DNA of 64,000 nt from Struthidea cinerea (Eukaryota; Chordata; Aves; Passeriformes; Corcoracidae): positions 606,061-670,060 of the forward strand of contig VZTI01000933.1 of the NCBI GenBank assembly GCA_013397865.1, read 5' to 3'. The translations under genes and the position numbers were made by a program. The notes below the pieces were generated by a model. That model saw nothing but the letters and a program-made list of their open reading frames with translations. It ran no database searches and was not told where the DNA came from. Below are positions 26,130 through 38,096 of this stretch, one piece after another (position 1 is the stretch's first letter; the number at the start of each line of letters is the position of its first letter).

Positions 26130-26175
26130 TTATATAATTGCCACCCAGGATTTTATATAATTTCTGCCCAGGATT
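26130..26175. repeat. Two tandem 23-bp units
   Basis: TTATATAATTGCCACCCAGG (26130, then ATT) is followed directly by TTATATAATTTCTGCCCAGG (26153, then ATT). The two 23-bp units differ at three positions, so the duplication is not very recent. Confidence 0.85.
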
Positions 26176-29100
26176 TTGCAGTCTGGGTGATATCTCATTG
26201 GATCCATGCCCTGACTTACACATGATCTCCTTTACCAGTGGGTACCTGGGAACTGAAATTCATGGTGCAAAGGGCAACTCTTTGCAAATTTCCATTGGGC
26301 TTCAGGTACCAAACACTGTTCTTAAACAACTGCTCTTCAGAGAGGCACATTCACTTTAGCATACCAGAATATTAAAAAAAGGGGGGAAAAAGTACACTGA
26401 TTTTCCTTTGCACTTTCAACAGACTGGGGGAATGTGATTATTTTTGTAGCACATGCCTTGGGGTAGCAGTACCAGTCTTCACACTACCATGAAAAAACAA
26501 GATAGAAGGTCAGCAAAAGCAAACTTCCCAATTTCTCAGCCACCTCCCAATAAAACCACACATTGTGAGACGTACAACCGATGGCCTAACTGTGATTTCA
26601 TTCATTGTACGGGCCCAGAAACGCCCAGCTCTGGCTCGTTGTTCTTGCACCCACGGTTCTCACAAGGCTACAAAGTTCTGTGCTGTAACAAAATTTACAC
26701 CAGTTTGAGGCATGGCAGACAACACCAAAATGGAGAATTTTCCTGCTCACTATTGCAGCCAAGAGACCCAAATCCTGAACTGTTCACAACTCCTAAGGGA
26801 TCCAGCAAATTCTTCACTACCACAGTTTGGACCAGACTAGATATTAATAAAGGAAACAATACCTAAAAGTTTATCCTCTCTGGCTTAGTCAATCACAAAA
26901 AACCCGATCAGACCTCAAGAGTCTGGGTTCATGTTCATTCATTAAGTGTAAATATCAGGCCAGAAATCTAGAGAGAAATATGCAGATACCAGCAAAAGCT
27001 GGGAACAGCGCATTCTTTGAAATGTCAAAGTTCTTACAGATTAATTATGCAACTATGGAAAACAGGAAAGCTTTGTTTGCTTGAACCTAAGAATAGCTGC
27101 TTAAATGACTGAAATAACAAAGAAGTAAGCAGAAGTAGTTACAGGTTACTTTCTGCACCCCAAAACCTTTAGTAAAAAAGAAATAAAAAATACCTGATCT
27201 TCTCCAATAGCTTTCTCTGAAATGAGAAAATACATAGGGTGGGGGAACCTAAACCCAGATCTGAACCCAGATCAAGGAAATTTTCCTGCTCTAAACATTT
27301 GTGAAAGTTGGGTGAGTATTAGGCAAATCCAGAAATCCACGTGGTTTCATTAACTGACTGCGTTCCATCATTACACGGATTCCACCAGGGTTTTTATTTT
27401 TGCTTGCTTGGTTTGTCCAGGAACATGTTTGCATACCTGTTTACATGGTGAGAAAGGGAGAGTAATTTCCATTCACTGTAGGACAGGCATTAGTAAATGA
27501 GAGTATGTGGAACAACATTGGGTGGCTCTCGTACACGCGATAAGAGTAAATATCTGCTCTGCACTGAGTTCTGCCAACCCTCCTGATCACCAGAGCAAGA
27601 ACAGGCTGTTGTCACCCTGGCACTCTGCCATATATTCACAAGGCTTACCATCACTTATATTCAACGTAAACACCATCTTTAACCCAGAGATTACCTTTTA
27701 TGCACAGCCAATTTTCGATTTCAGAAAGTAAGAGCTGCTGCTTCAGGACCAGGGATTAGCTGGGGCTGATCTCATCTCTCCTTGCAGTCAACCTACTTCT
27801 GGCATAAATTCAGACATGCAACTGCTGCCTGTTTACAGTGCCAGACAGCCCCAGGGAGCAGAGCATGGAATATTCCACATGCTGATGTGCAACGCACCCA
27901 GAGCACGTTTTACTTGGGACCCAAATCATACCTCACTCTCAGGAGCTCTGTATTCATTGCTTTCCATTTGGATTAGTGCAGAGGAATACAGTGCACATGC
28001 CCAGGCCATCAGGCACCAGACTTTCCCAGTTCCAGCCTATTACATCAGTTTCTACCAGCTGACTCAAAAGGAAGCTGACATTTGATAGATTTTCAGGTTA
28101 ATGCGCAATTTGGACGAAAAGCTTTGAGCTGTTGATGAGCAGTGGAAATATGGTACTGAATTAGCACTGAATATTGATGGTCTTAGAGGGAAAAGTGGTG
28201 GCAGACTGTTCTGGTCCCAGGGAAAATTCCAAGCTCAGGAGAAGGCCTTGAAAATTAGGTGAGAAGGATGAATAATGTGCAAGGGTTGAAGGGTTGGAGA
28301 AGAAAGCACATTGCTTAGAAGGCAAAAATGAAAGGCAAGAGGCAAACAGGAAAAAAAGGTGCTCAGTCTCTGAGGAGAGCACCTCTCCCTACATGTATTT
28401 TTTAAGCATCAGTCTTACAGGTATTTCACTTGCAGAAGGAGTATTTAAACAGCAGAATGTTGAAATAGCAAGCTGGAGAGTAGAGCAAGTATTTAAAGAT
28501 GTGGGATTACATCACTGAGGCAGCAACTAAGGTGGATTATTTAATCTCTGTTGTACATTTCAGGGGATTCTGGTAAGCATCAAACAAGTCAGAAAGAGGG
28601 AAGATTATAGTTTTCCAGACACTGAAAGCACACAATTTGGCTGAAAAGGAAAGGGACAAATTCTGCCTTCTATCACACTGATTTATACCCGGAGCAACTC
28701 AGCTGAAGTCAGTTTTCTCAATGGAAATTGAACAAGGGATATTGAGACCAAAAAACTATGCAACTAGTATTTAATGGGCAGCTGACTGTCTGGAAATTTG
28801 ATCTCCAGCAACGGAAACACTTAAGGGCAAGTACTTAACACGAATTTGTTACGGAGAACAGCGGCTGTGTGAAGATGATAGATCCCCAAATATACTCAAA
28901 ACCTGTCTGAAACCTAATGCTCAGCTCATTGTCTTGAGGGACTGTGCTCTGTGCAGTTACACACAGGCCCATAAGCACAATAACTCATTTTCAGTGCAAA
29001 GGAAAGGGAAATACAAATGTATTATGCAAGACAGCAGTATGTCAGAAACAACAGCACTGAGTACTCAGCAGCTGAGTTGGAAACAACCAATGTATTCAAC

Positions 29101-29885
29101 ACTGTTGCTGCTTTTCTAGCTACTCTTGCACTTACTCACATGCCAGGAATTTCTAAAAAGTCAACATTTCAGCACACTAACTCAGGAAGAGGTAGGAGCT
29201 CCACCACACAGACACAAAGTGATGGCAGTGATCCCTGTCTCATGTGCAGGCTTCATAGGCTGCAAGGGCTGCAAAGATGTGTGACAGATGCAGGATGTGG
29301 CACCACACAGCATCTAAAATGAGCTTGGGAATGGTTCATCGTGGGCAGACCTGGAGCTCTCCTCTCTCTGTCTGTCCTGAAGCAAATGACACCTCCTGCC
29401 TCCACAGCCAGCTATTATTTAAAATATTACACACCTGGCAGGACATTAATTCACAGGTTTATACAGTAACGACAAAGACCATCACTATGAAAGATGAATT
29501 CCATATACCATGTCATTATTTTCCTCTTTGAGGACTTGATACTGGGCAGAAGGAAGAAAACAAAAAAAAAACAACAAAACAACAATAAAACAGAAACCCC
29601 CCAAATCCCCTACATCTGTTGAACATTCTGAACATATCACATTGAGTAGTACCTTTGCAGTGAATTTAATGCCAAATGGAAAAAAACAGACTCCCCAGCG
29701 ACCACAGGGCAATAAGAATATACCTCCTTCAGTATTTGGCGTCTCCTCATCACCTGTGCTGAATGAATTACATAGGCAAAAACAGCAGGGAAATTGTCTT
29801 ATTTCAGGGTCTACTTAAATCTTCTACCAGCCACATCTTCTGAAATCGAGGCAAAATGCTTAGATCGACCAAACATCTGAGTGTG

Positions 29886-30085
29886 CTTTTGCTTTAAATG
29901 GCAGCTGTGGTGTTATGCAAATGTAGCTCAACATGTAATTAATGTACATTGTGATAAAGCTGCCATTTATTAATAAAGTCCTAAATAGAATCAGAAAACC
30001 ATTTTTTCAGTGCACTGTGATTTTCTATATACGATCAGGCCTTGCATGTATATTCTTAGCTGAAACTACAAATAGCATTTAATAA
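29886..30085. promoter_or_regulatory. Candidate conserved regulatory segment with inverted 11-mers
   Basis: AAATGGCAGCT (29896-29906) and its exact reverse complement AGCTGCCATTT (29958-29968) flank a 51-bp core. The core holds the octamer ATGCAAAT (29915-29922), a POU-domain site, and TAATTAAT (29936-29943), a homeodomain core. This clustering of recognised motif types in unique AT-rich DNA resembles a developmental enhancer. The inverted pair could also form an RNA hairpin. Function is inferred, not shown. Confidence 0.35.
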
Positions 30086-31813
30086 ATGGTACAGGAAGTA
30101 TTGTCTTAGTCTGTGTTCTAGTCTTTGGCTGTTGTGTCCTTCCTCTTAATCTGTTTCCTCAACTTTGGGGTTTTCACATTAGTTCTAGAACAATCAGCTT
30201 TGACACAGTGGAAATATTACCTCCCTCCTGCTTCATACTTAGAAAACAAACGAAGGTCATTTTGCTGCAGGACTGAACCTCGGTCACCCTCTTTATCACT
30301 CGTACTGCACATTTTCCCTTACAAGTGCTTCCTGTTTTCCCAAAGAATATTACAGCAACAGAAGCATTTCCCCTGTGTGTACTGCTTTCAGTGAATCCAG
30401 ATTAATGTTGAAGGGATTTCTGCTGCTGCACTGAGGGGACAGACCGAGCCAGGCACAGGATGCCACTACTGTTCTTTACACTGCATGCAAATCCAGACTC
30501 CTCCTCAAAACAGCAGTGCATGGAAGTCCTCAGACTGGCCTACTCCATTTCTGAGGATTCTCCCCTTCCTTTTATCTGACTTTTCCTGTTTTACCCTTCC
30601 TTTACTTCACTTTACATTCTCCCCCTATTTTTACCCTAGAACAACCAGACATTCCTCCCACGAACATCCTTCTATTAACTGCCTGTCATATAAACCCTTA
30701 ATCTCCTAATTCTGGCTCTGGTTCTGCAGTAAGGAGAATCTCTTTAAAGTCCAGGGAAATGCATTCATGTCAGCTAGCACAAAATGTCACTTTCTCTGTA
30801 TTTGTTTTCCATCAAAACCTTTCCTGGTTGTGTCAGGAAGAAAACTCAAGATTTCAAACCAACCATCCACCATTAGTACACCAGATTTGTTTAAATCCCA
30901 CTTCTAAATGCCACTGATTCATTGATAACAGGCATCCCACTTTTTTGCTGTTGTTGTCGTTTCAGACAGACGTACTGTAAACTTTATGCTGAATGAAGGA
31001 AAGTGGAAGAATTAAGAAAGCCTGGGACAATAGTGAAAATAATATAAACAGACAAAGTTTTCTTTTTGTAACAGGATGCGTGTATTTGTTGTGACATGCT
31101 GCATCAGAGATCATTTTGCAATTAGAGATTTCCATTTAAATCAAGAAGCGTTTGTTAAACAAAAAGGTAGAACTACAGACAACTAAATGAACTCCCACGT
31201 ATATTGAGCTCTACCACTGCATCTCAGTTAATCATGGTGAAATATGTAAGCTCCCTTAATTAGCAGAGTCAGGGTGAACTGAATTTTATTTCAAATCTAC
31301 TTTCTTTAGGCCTTACTTCTTCTGCGGTTCTTTTTATCAAAGCTCTGCAGTACCAGCAGCCAAGTCTGTTGCACAGAGAACATAACTTGATTACTCGTTT
31401 GCAAGCTTACTCCAAAATAGATCATTCTAATGGATGAAATCTAAATATGCATCAGACCTGTTGACACCTGCATTTATCAGTTTGGCTCTGTGGACAGCAG
31501 CAGACTCCACTGGTCCATGGCTAAACAGCACACTACATTGCCACACCATTTGTTTCTCCAGCTGTTCAGTGTGCCCGTGCTAACCAAACTCAGTGCTGAC
31601 AGCCTGCGCTGTTATGAAATATTGCTGTACCAGTGCAGACCCAAAATCCCAAGCTCCTTCTCACAGCCCATCATACACCCGGTGTGCACAGGCCACGATA
31701 CACCCACTGCGCCTTTCCAACCTTCCTCACAGCTCCCAGAGCAGAAAATCACCGTAAACTGAAAGAATGCTTATTGAAAAACAAAACAAAGCAGCTAATG
31801 CTTCATCAGTCTG

Positions 31814-32202
31814 TGTCGGAGTGCACTGGGTGGTGTTAGGGAGACAGGCCCTGAGGATCAGAGAGAGGGCCTCTGTCCTGGGCCCGGAGGTGACCCTGGG
31901 AGTGCATCCAGGTCACCGGAGACGGACTGAGAGAGGATTGTGTGCTTATGGACAGACTGGGCCTAGGAGAAGTGTTAATTGTAGTTTGTGGCCTTCTAGG
32001 GCATTGTTTGCCTATTACCATACTAGGTAAAATCTGTGCAATACCCCAGGTGACTGGGGGACACTGTGGTGAACATCTTTCCTGTTTATATGATGTGATA
32101 TCCTGCTGGGTGCTGGTATTTAGGGAATTCTGACTGCGCAATAAACGGCCTTTGCATTCTCCATCTGATAAGCAAGGTCCTTGCCCATGCCTCATTACTG
32201 CA
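31814..32202 (+). mobile_element. Solo LTR of an endogenous retrovirus, copy B
   Basis: A 389-bp unit starting TGTCGGAG and ending TTACTGCA, with the TG...CA termini of an LTR. It is the same family as 21813-22202 but in the opposite orientation. AATAAA lies at 32140-32145, about 60 bp before the end, matching the R-region polyadenylation signal of LTRs. A short hairpin, CCCCAG-GTGA-CTGGGG, sits at 32044-32059 and is weakened in copy A. Flanking pentamers (GTCTG before, GGCTG one base after the end) match at four of five positions, so the target-site duplication is eroded or the ends are off by a base. No internal retroviral sequence is attached. Confidence 0.85.
32140..32145 (+). terminator. 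LTR polyadenylation signal AATAAA
   Basis: AATAAA in the 3' part of LTR copy B, conserved in copy A. In an intact provirus this would direct polyadenylation of the viral transcript; in a solo LTR it could still end a host transcript running through on the plus strand. Confidence 0.6.
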
Positions 32203-35200
32203 AGGCTGTCCACCTTTCCATATAAACCTCTGCTTTAATTAAAATGTACTTGTGGTAGCAGGCCTCAGCCTCACTCAGCGTATTCCTGATATCCCCAGTT
32301 CATCCAGAGCCTCCAGACAGACACAACTCCAACAGAGTGAAGAAAACTGCTCTCCAGCTTCTGGAAGAGTAAGCCATATTTTTGCCGTCTATTTTCCAGA
32401 GACAACAAAAGGGAAGCTGTTGGAAGTCAGGCGATTCCTAAGTCGTGGAGGTGCCTAAGGAATGGGGAGGTAAGGAGAGCACAGCGGCACAGAGCCTGAG
32501 AGCCACTGTTGGCGTGTTTGCTCCTCAAAGCCTTGTGGGTTTGTTTCTCAGGATGATGTCCATGGAGGGCAGAACATTTGCTAGCAAATATCCCAGTCCC
32601 AGGAAATGGCAGACAGCACAGCACAAACATGTCACAGTGGTGTGGTGACAGCCCTGTCACTGAACGTGTCAGTGTCATACTGTCTCAGGATGAAAATAAA
32701 CACATCAGGGCTTACATCTGCTGTTGCCACATTATAGTCACTATATTATGGCATCACACAATGCATATTTATGTTTGTAGCAAGCTTCCTCTGAATAAAT
32801 AGGAGCATTTCCTATTATGCATCTTGTGGATCAGAGTGCTGAATTTGCTTTTTGCAGCACCCCACACACTGGATTCCAAACACGCTTGGCCTCAGTGCCT
32901 GTGTTAAACTAGGCTTGTTTGCCTCTAGGTTTCTTCACTTGGCTTGGGGGCTACACATTTTCCTACAACACTCCCCTGGAAGTTATAATGTGAGAGCACT
33001 CAGTCAAATGCCAACAACTCCTTGCACAGGCTTTAGGTTTGAGAGACTGGCTGTTGGAGGAGTTCATTATCCCTCAGGGCTTTGCCCAGCAGCCCTGCTG
33101 CAGTGCCTGGCATGTACAATAATCACCACATCTCTGGTGTGCCCTTGCACCCAAAGAACCCTGAAAATTATTCAGGTTTAGTCCCTCTCTACCCCATTCT
33201 CAGTCCTATTTCTCAGGGGTTGAGGAGGAGAGAGAATCTGACATCCCCTGCGGCTTTTCACCTTTTGGACAGTTCATCCAGCCAGCAACCAGCAGTCTAC
33301 AGATGAGGCTGAGGCTACTGCAGAGCATCCAGCTGGCCCTTTATTTAAAAGTCCCTAAAATATGGACAAGTATTTAAAATTGTTTATGATCTGTCATCAG
33401 CAAGATCTTCCTGTCCAAGCACCTCCAGCCCTTTCCCTCTCCCTAGGCAGTCTGTGTGAGCTCCCAATCCAAACAGGAACCACAGTCACTGCTGCAAGAT
33501 CAAGCAAGCAATACAGCCCTGTGCAGAAAGCAGTTCCACTGCACAAATTCATATTTTACATCACATCAGGAGAACAAGAAAAGAAAGAAAATAGGAAAGG
33601 GAGAGGACTGCAGTTAGAGCCATTAATGTTTCATGAAACCTCTCACATCCTTGCTACAACTGACAGAATAAAAAAGATACAGTCATTAAAATTCAGATAA
33701 CAGGATACTGCCTTGGTGTTCTTTGTATTAAAATTCTGGGCTGAATGATTGCTTTGCAGAAATATGTGTCTCTCTCTCTATTCTCTTGCATCAGTATCTC
33801 AGGAAAGACCTAACACTTCAGCATCAGCCACAAGAGCCTGTATTGCTCATGTAGTACAGTTTGCTGCCTTGTGGGGAAAAGGTTTCTCTTGTATTACAGG
33901 AAGGCACCTGTAGAGCAAGATGTGCATGTACCCTTCAGGGTCATTTTTTTCCCTTTTGTAAACAATAAATGTCAACAAATGTAAACACCAAAGTTGGAGA
34001 AGAAGACTGAAATACTCATAGGTAAAGTTTCCCTCTACATCTGCAGGTTCTGGGAGGGGTTCTGCAAAGGAGAAATTTAAGAACTGCAATAGGGACCCAC
34101 ATTTCCACTCTGCTATTCTGCACAGAGTACTGTTCCCAAGGTGACAAAGAGCCAATGTAAATAAAAATCAGAATTTCTGAGCAGAACTCGAAACTTTTGA
34201 AGCTTTAATTTAATCTAACTTTTATGAAAATATAAAGGTTTGGTTTGGGTTTGTTTTTACACTATTCCCTTATGAAGTCTAGGAGAAAAAGTAAATGCTT
34301 TTTCACCACATTAAAAAAGCTTTACATAGCATTCACATTTAGAAGTGAAAAAGATCATGAACCAAGAAAGGGTTTTACAAAACTTACCTGGTGAAAACAG
34401 TTTTCAGACTTTGTTGAAAGCAAAGCAACGTTAAGTTTTCCCATCCCTACATTTTGGAGATTTTAGTAACCTCTTTTTTTCTTAAGCACAAGGTTTTGGT
34501 AGGAAAAAATGCTATAAAACAGAAGAAGGAGACACTGTCTACATTCAGCTGGAGTCCATCATTTATCCCACAGATGCAAAGCCCAGGCTGATTCATTACC
34601 CTCCTGCTAATCATCACACAACCCAGGCTCACACACCTGGCAGTGATGGCTTTTCTAGCCAAGCGTGAGCACTAATGAAGAAAGGAAAATTTTTTTCATG
34701 AAGAATCAAGTGCACTTTGCCAAAAGATACAGGAGGAAATAATGGGGAAAAAAAACCACCCAGATTTTTCAGAAATTTGCCTTCCTTTATGAAAGGTATA
34801 TTTGTTAGCCTGTGCAGCCTGCTTTGTTGTAGATACAGGATAGGTACAGATCTTCTTGGCACCAGTGGAAATCCTGAATGGATATCAAAAGGAAAAGATC
34901 CTCAGTTAGGTTTCCTTGTCCTCTTTAATTGTATGTTGTCAACACTGAAGAAGGGCATGTGCAACTTTTATAGTCACTGGCTCTAAGAAAAAGCATTTGG
35001 AACTAAGCGTGCACCTTGGAGTTGTCTGTGTGTCCTACCCTGGCAGCTCAAACAATACAGCTTGTTTGTACAGCAGGCAACAAATCCTATAAATAAACTC
35101 CAAAACAACAACAAAAGCAAACCATTTGTGTGACTTATGGCTGTTTCCTCGTGATGAACACGGCACATGCCACTGGTTCAGAAAGCTCATGAAATCTAGT

Positions 35201-35597
35201 GCCAGCCCCTCACTGCGTTAAGTTCAGGTAGGAGTGATGAGAAAGGTCTCTCTGCTGAAGCCATTTCCCATCCTCAGGAAACACCACACCTTCCTTGCAG
35301 CTCCGAGCTGGGACCTGGCCCTCATTTAAGTGGGCAGGCAACTGTTCTGCTCTCGATGCTTATTCAGAGGCTGCTTATTAGAAATCTGTTTCCTTCTTTT
35401 AAGTATGGTGCAATCTAGCATTAGGACCATCCTAAAAAAGCAGGAATGATGAATGTGGCCTCAGATTCATGAAAGCCAATATGAACACAATCTCTTGCCA
35501 ACACTTAAAGTCTGATTTAAGTTTCAGTACGAAGTGCAACATTTTCTCTATATACCTTCCCCTCCCTTTAAGTGTTTAGATGAGTTCTGAGTTGTAA

Positions 35598-35637
35598 TCA
35601 GGGAAATTTATATTCTGTGCAATTCATATTTCCCTGA
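35598..35637. repeat. 10-bp inverted repeat, 20-nt loop
   Basis: TCAGGGAAAT (35598-35607) and ATTTCCCTGA (35628-35637) are perfect reverse complements around an AT-rich 20-nt loop. It could form a short hairpin; no precursor-length stem is evident. Confidence 0.8.
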
Positions 35638-35887
35638 AAAGTGTACTTGAAAACATTTTAAATTGTGTCTCTGAATATATGAGATTAAAAATGTTTTCCC
35701 TTATACTATGCATGTTATGTAGTTTATGTTATTAAAAAGGAAACTAAAGTTTGATAGAACAGTAAATGTTTGAATTATTGAGAATGAAAAGCCTATTATT
35801 AAAATAAAAAAGTTATTGCTTTTTTTTAAGAAGTATGGCATAAATACACACGAAATAAACTTTAACTTCTTTTTTACAGTAACCTGA

Positions 35888-35917
35888 CATTTCTAGGTGA
35901 CTGTCCATTTCTAGGTG
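35888..35917. repeat. 12-bp direct repeat at 18-bp period
   Basis: CATTTCTAGGTG occurs at 35888-35899 and 35906-35917, separated by ACTGTC. A small local duplication. Confidence 0.85.
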
Positions 35918-36632
35918 TCCTCTACAGCCAGGCTCACACACCAATGCACACTTGGAGGAGGCTGGCATTAGCTTGAAAAGAACTTTCTGAGACTTCAGAA
36001 AGAAACTTTCAGAGTCTTCCCTTATCTCTGGAAAACCCTTGTGTTAAGTGGGTGACAATGGGAGTACCTTTCTATTAACTTCTGTAAGATGTGTGAAGAG
36101 ACACAAAAACACACTCACAGACTCTTCCATGCTCTGTCTCTCAAGATTGCACTCACTTTCTGGATTTTTCTTCAAATCTCAGCTCACCCTCTATTTTTGC
36201 CAAATGCAATTTCCCAAGAATAAATAATAAATCTTACTGCTGTGAGCCTTTAAAAGGTAGAACCTAAAAATGTTGTATTTGAGGATTCCAGCTACTCGAA
36301 CACTGACCTATATTAAAATCACAGATTTAAGTCTACACACAGGGATAGAAGAGAGTTTGAATTATCACCATTTCCCTGGAAGTTGTATAGAAATAATACA
36401 TTAATTTTTTATGCCAAAACCAAAGATCTGGTGAGGTCTTCAGGAGACCCAGGGCTCCTCACCTGCCCCTTGCGCACAGGGACAGCACTGGTATTGTCAG
36501 CAGGACGTGACAAACCAATGACCAGCAAGGGGCTGAGACAACAGCTATTCACAAAAGCAGGTTTTACCAGTGAAATGAAGTCAATAAATCCATACGTACT
36601 AATTTCTCTTTTGGATGCTTAACAGGCACGAG

Positions 36633-36710
36633 CCTTTGCTATCCTTTTATCCTTAGAAGGATAACCCTAACTCTAAAGGGTAGCAAAGGGATTTTGAAGG
36701 GATAACCCTT
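36633..36710. repeat. Nested inverted repeats
   Basis: CCTTTGCTATCCTTT (36633-36647) pairs with AAAGGGTAGCAAAGG (36675-36689) at 14 of 15 positions. The remaining pair is a G-T wobble in RNA, depending on strand. The loop contains a second palindrome, ATCCTTAGAAGGAT (36649-36662), and just downstream lies a third, AAGGGATAACCCTT (36697-36710). The words GGATAACCCT and GGGATAACCCT recur. This could be the core of a small palindromic transposon or a structured RNA; no flanking target duplication was found. Confidence 0.75.
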
Positions 36711-37930
36711 TAAAATTCATCTACTTTTAGAGCATGAAAAATTTTTTAACAAGCTGTGCATATTCAGCTGATACTGAAGTAATCCTTAACTAATAATAAC
36801 CATAAAGAAATTTCTCTCTGATCATGGGCTACAGCAGGACTCATTGTGTTCTGTGTTTTAGAAACAACAAATGCTCTTTGTAAATACATTTATATGGATC
36901 TCAGCCTGCACAGAGGGCACACCCACCAAGAGATGGCTGGGAGGCCACATGGTGTCTGTCCCAGGTGTCTTCCCATGTCCAAACTTCCTGGGCATTTCTT
37001 CTGCTCAGGCCAAAGTCTGACCAAACTCCAAAGCAGAAACACAATGAAGAATATAATTTAGCCTTATATATCTACCTCTTTCTTTTGCTTCAATTTCTAC
37101 TGATTTTTCCTTTTTATCAATTTAAGGGTTTCATTATGGGACCGAGGAAAATATGAAATAAGTCCAACCCCCTGCCTTTTCTTGTGGCACACAAACAAAG
37201 CACCAACACTCACTGTGAGACTCAGAAACAGGAGTGGTCACTTCACTGAGTTAAACTTTTCCCTTTGCTTTCCTGTGCCCTAAGAAAGTCATTAAGAACT
37301 GCCTCGGGATTTGACACAGCTTAAGAAATTTTTATAGGCATGTGCCTGTCAGTGCCAGGGCAGGCAAGGAAAAGGTGGAAAAGTCCAGTCCTTGTGTATG
37401 GCCATGGATGATGCTGCTGTTGGGGGAAACAGAGAACGTTTAAAGCAAGGAAATTGGAGCTGAGCAGGAAGGGAGGGAAACGCAGTTCAGTCCACAAAAT
37501 ATGTTCACAGTGGAAGACTTGAGACTATACAAATTATATTTTAAAAGGTCAGGAAAAAAATCTTCCTGCTTTGCATTTTTTTTCAAATTGAAACATCACA
37601 AGAGACCATCATGGGTGTCTTGTGGGAAACAAGCAAGGATTAGCACAATGATGCATATACTAAGCAGGTATTTTCTGACCTCCCACATTTCATAACAATG
37701 CTGTAGAAGAGACATAGCTCTGTTAAAAGCATTCCCACCTGTAGATGCTGAAAAGCTCTGGTAGAGAAATTTTTCAGCTTTCTGCAGCATTCTGTGAGAG
37801 CACTGTGGTTCTCATGAAAGCTGTGATAAACACTGCTATGGGTTCTTTGTAAACTGAGTTTTATCTGTGCACCTGGGATCTGTTTTTCAGAGTTGTTATT
37901 ATACACAGTGAAATAATATTTTGAAGTAGG

Positions 37931-38096
37931 TGTTGTGAGCTTTAGCCAATGGGACAGGGGGTGGCTGGTCCAAGATCCAATGACCTCCTGTCATCTTTGG
38001 GAACCAAGTTATATAAACCCAATAATAATTAATTAAATAACTACTTTCTTCCTGAACTTGGATTGTGTCGTTACTCGCCGTTCTCGGTACTTAACA
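37931..38096 (+). mobile_element. Short LTR-like unit (probable solo LTR)
   Basis: The unit begins TGTTGTGAGC and ends CTTAACA, so TGTT...AACA forms short terminal inverted repeats. Inside are CCAAT boxes at 37946-37950 and 37977-37981 and a TATATAAA box at 38010-38017, in the order and spacing of an LTR U3 promoter. The final third (TCGTTACTCGCCGTTCTCGG) has more CpG than its surroundings. It is short for an LTR (166 bp), and flanking pentamers (GTAGG/GTGAC) do not form a clean target duplication, so it may be internally deleted or its limits may be off. Family is unknown to me. Confidence 0.55.
38010..38017 (+). promoter_or_regulatory. TATA box of the LTR-like unit
   Basis: TATATAAA lies downstream of two CCAAT boxes within the LTR-like unit. 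This arrangement is typical of a polymerase II core promoter. Whether it is active is unknown. Confidence 0.45.

Larger units (their letters stand above)
22208..31813. other. Non-coding sequence between two inverted LTRs
   Basis: No gene recognised over 9.6 kb. The longest open frames, 163 codons (minus, 25732-26223) and 137 codons (plus, 26453-26866), show no domain, no signal peptide and no match to any family I know. The stretch contains a palindrome at 22474, a CA microsatellite at 25273, a 23-bp tandem pair at 26130, and two AT-rich segments that look like regulatory DNA (23.9 and 29.9 kb), listed separately. Confidence 0.65.
32203..37930. other. Non-coding sequence, no gene recognised
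   Basis: No gene recognised; open frames reach about 112 codons without domains. A pyrimidine tract ending in CAG (acceptor-like, ends 32399) precedes GAG|GTAAGG (donor-like at 32470) by 70 bp, with one frame open, but this pairing is weak evidence. Inverted and direct repeats at 35.6, 35.9 and 36.6 kb are listed separately. A possible CR1 relic (AGTCCAACCCCCTGCC near 37160) is too short to call. Confidence 0.6.

Noticed and set aside
25732..26223. 163-codon minus-strand open frame
   Set aside because: No domain, signal sequence, splice context or family resemblance; length is within chance for a 64-kb window.
37150..37185. CR1-like AGTCCAACCCCCTGCC
   Set aside because: Short match with no supporting flank; could be chance.
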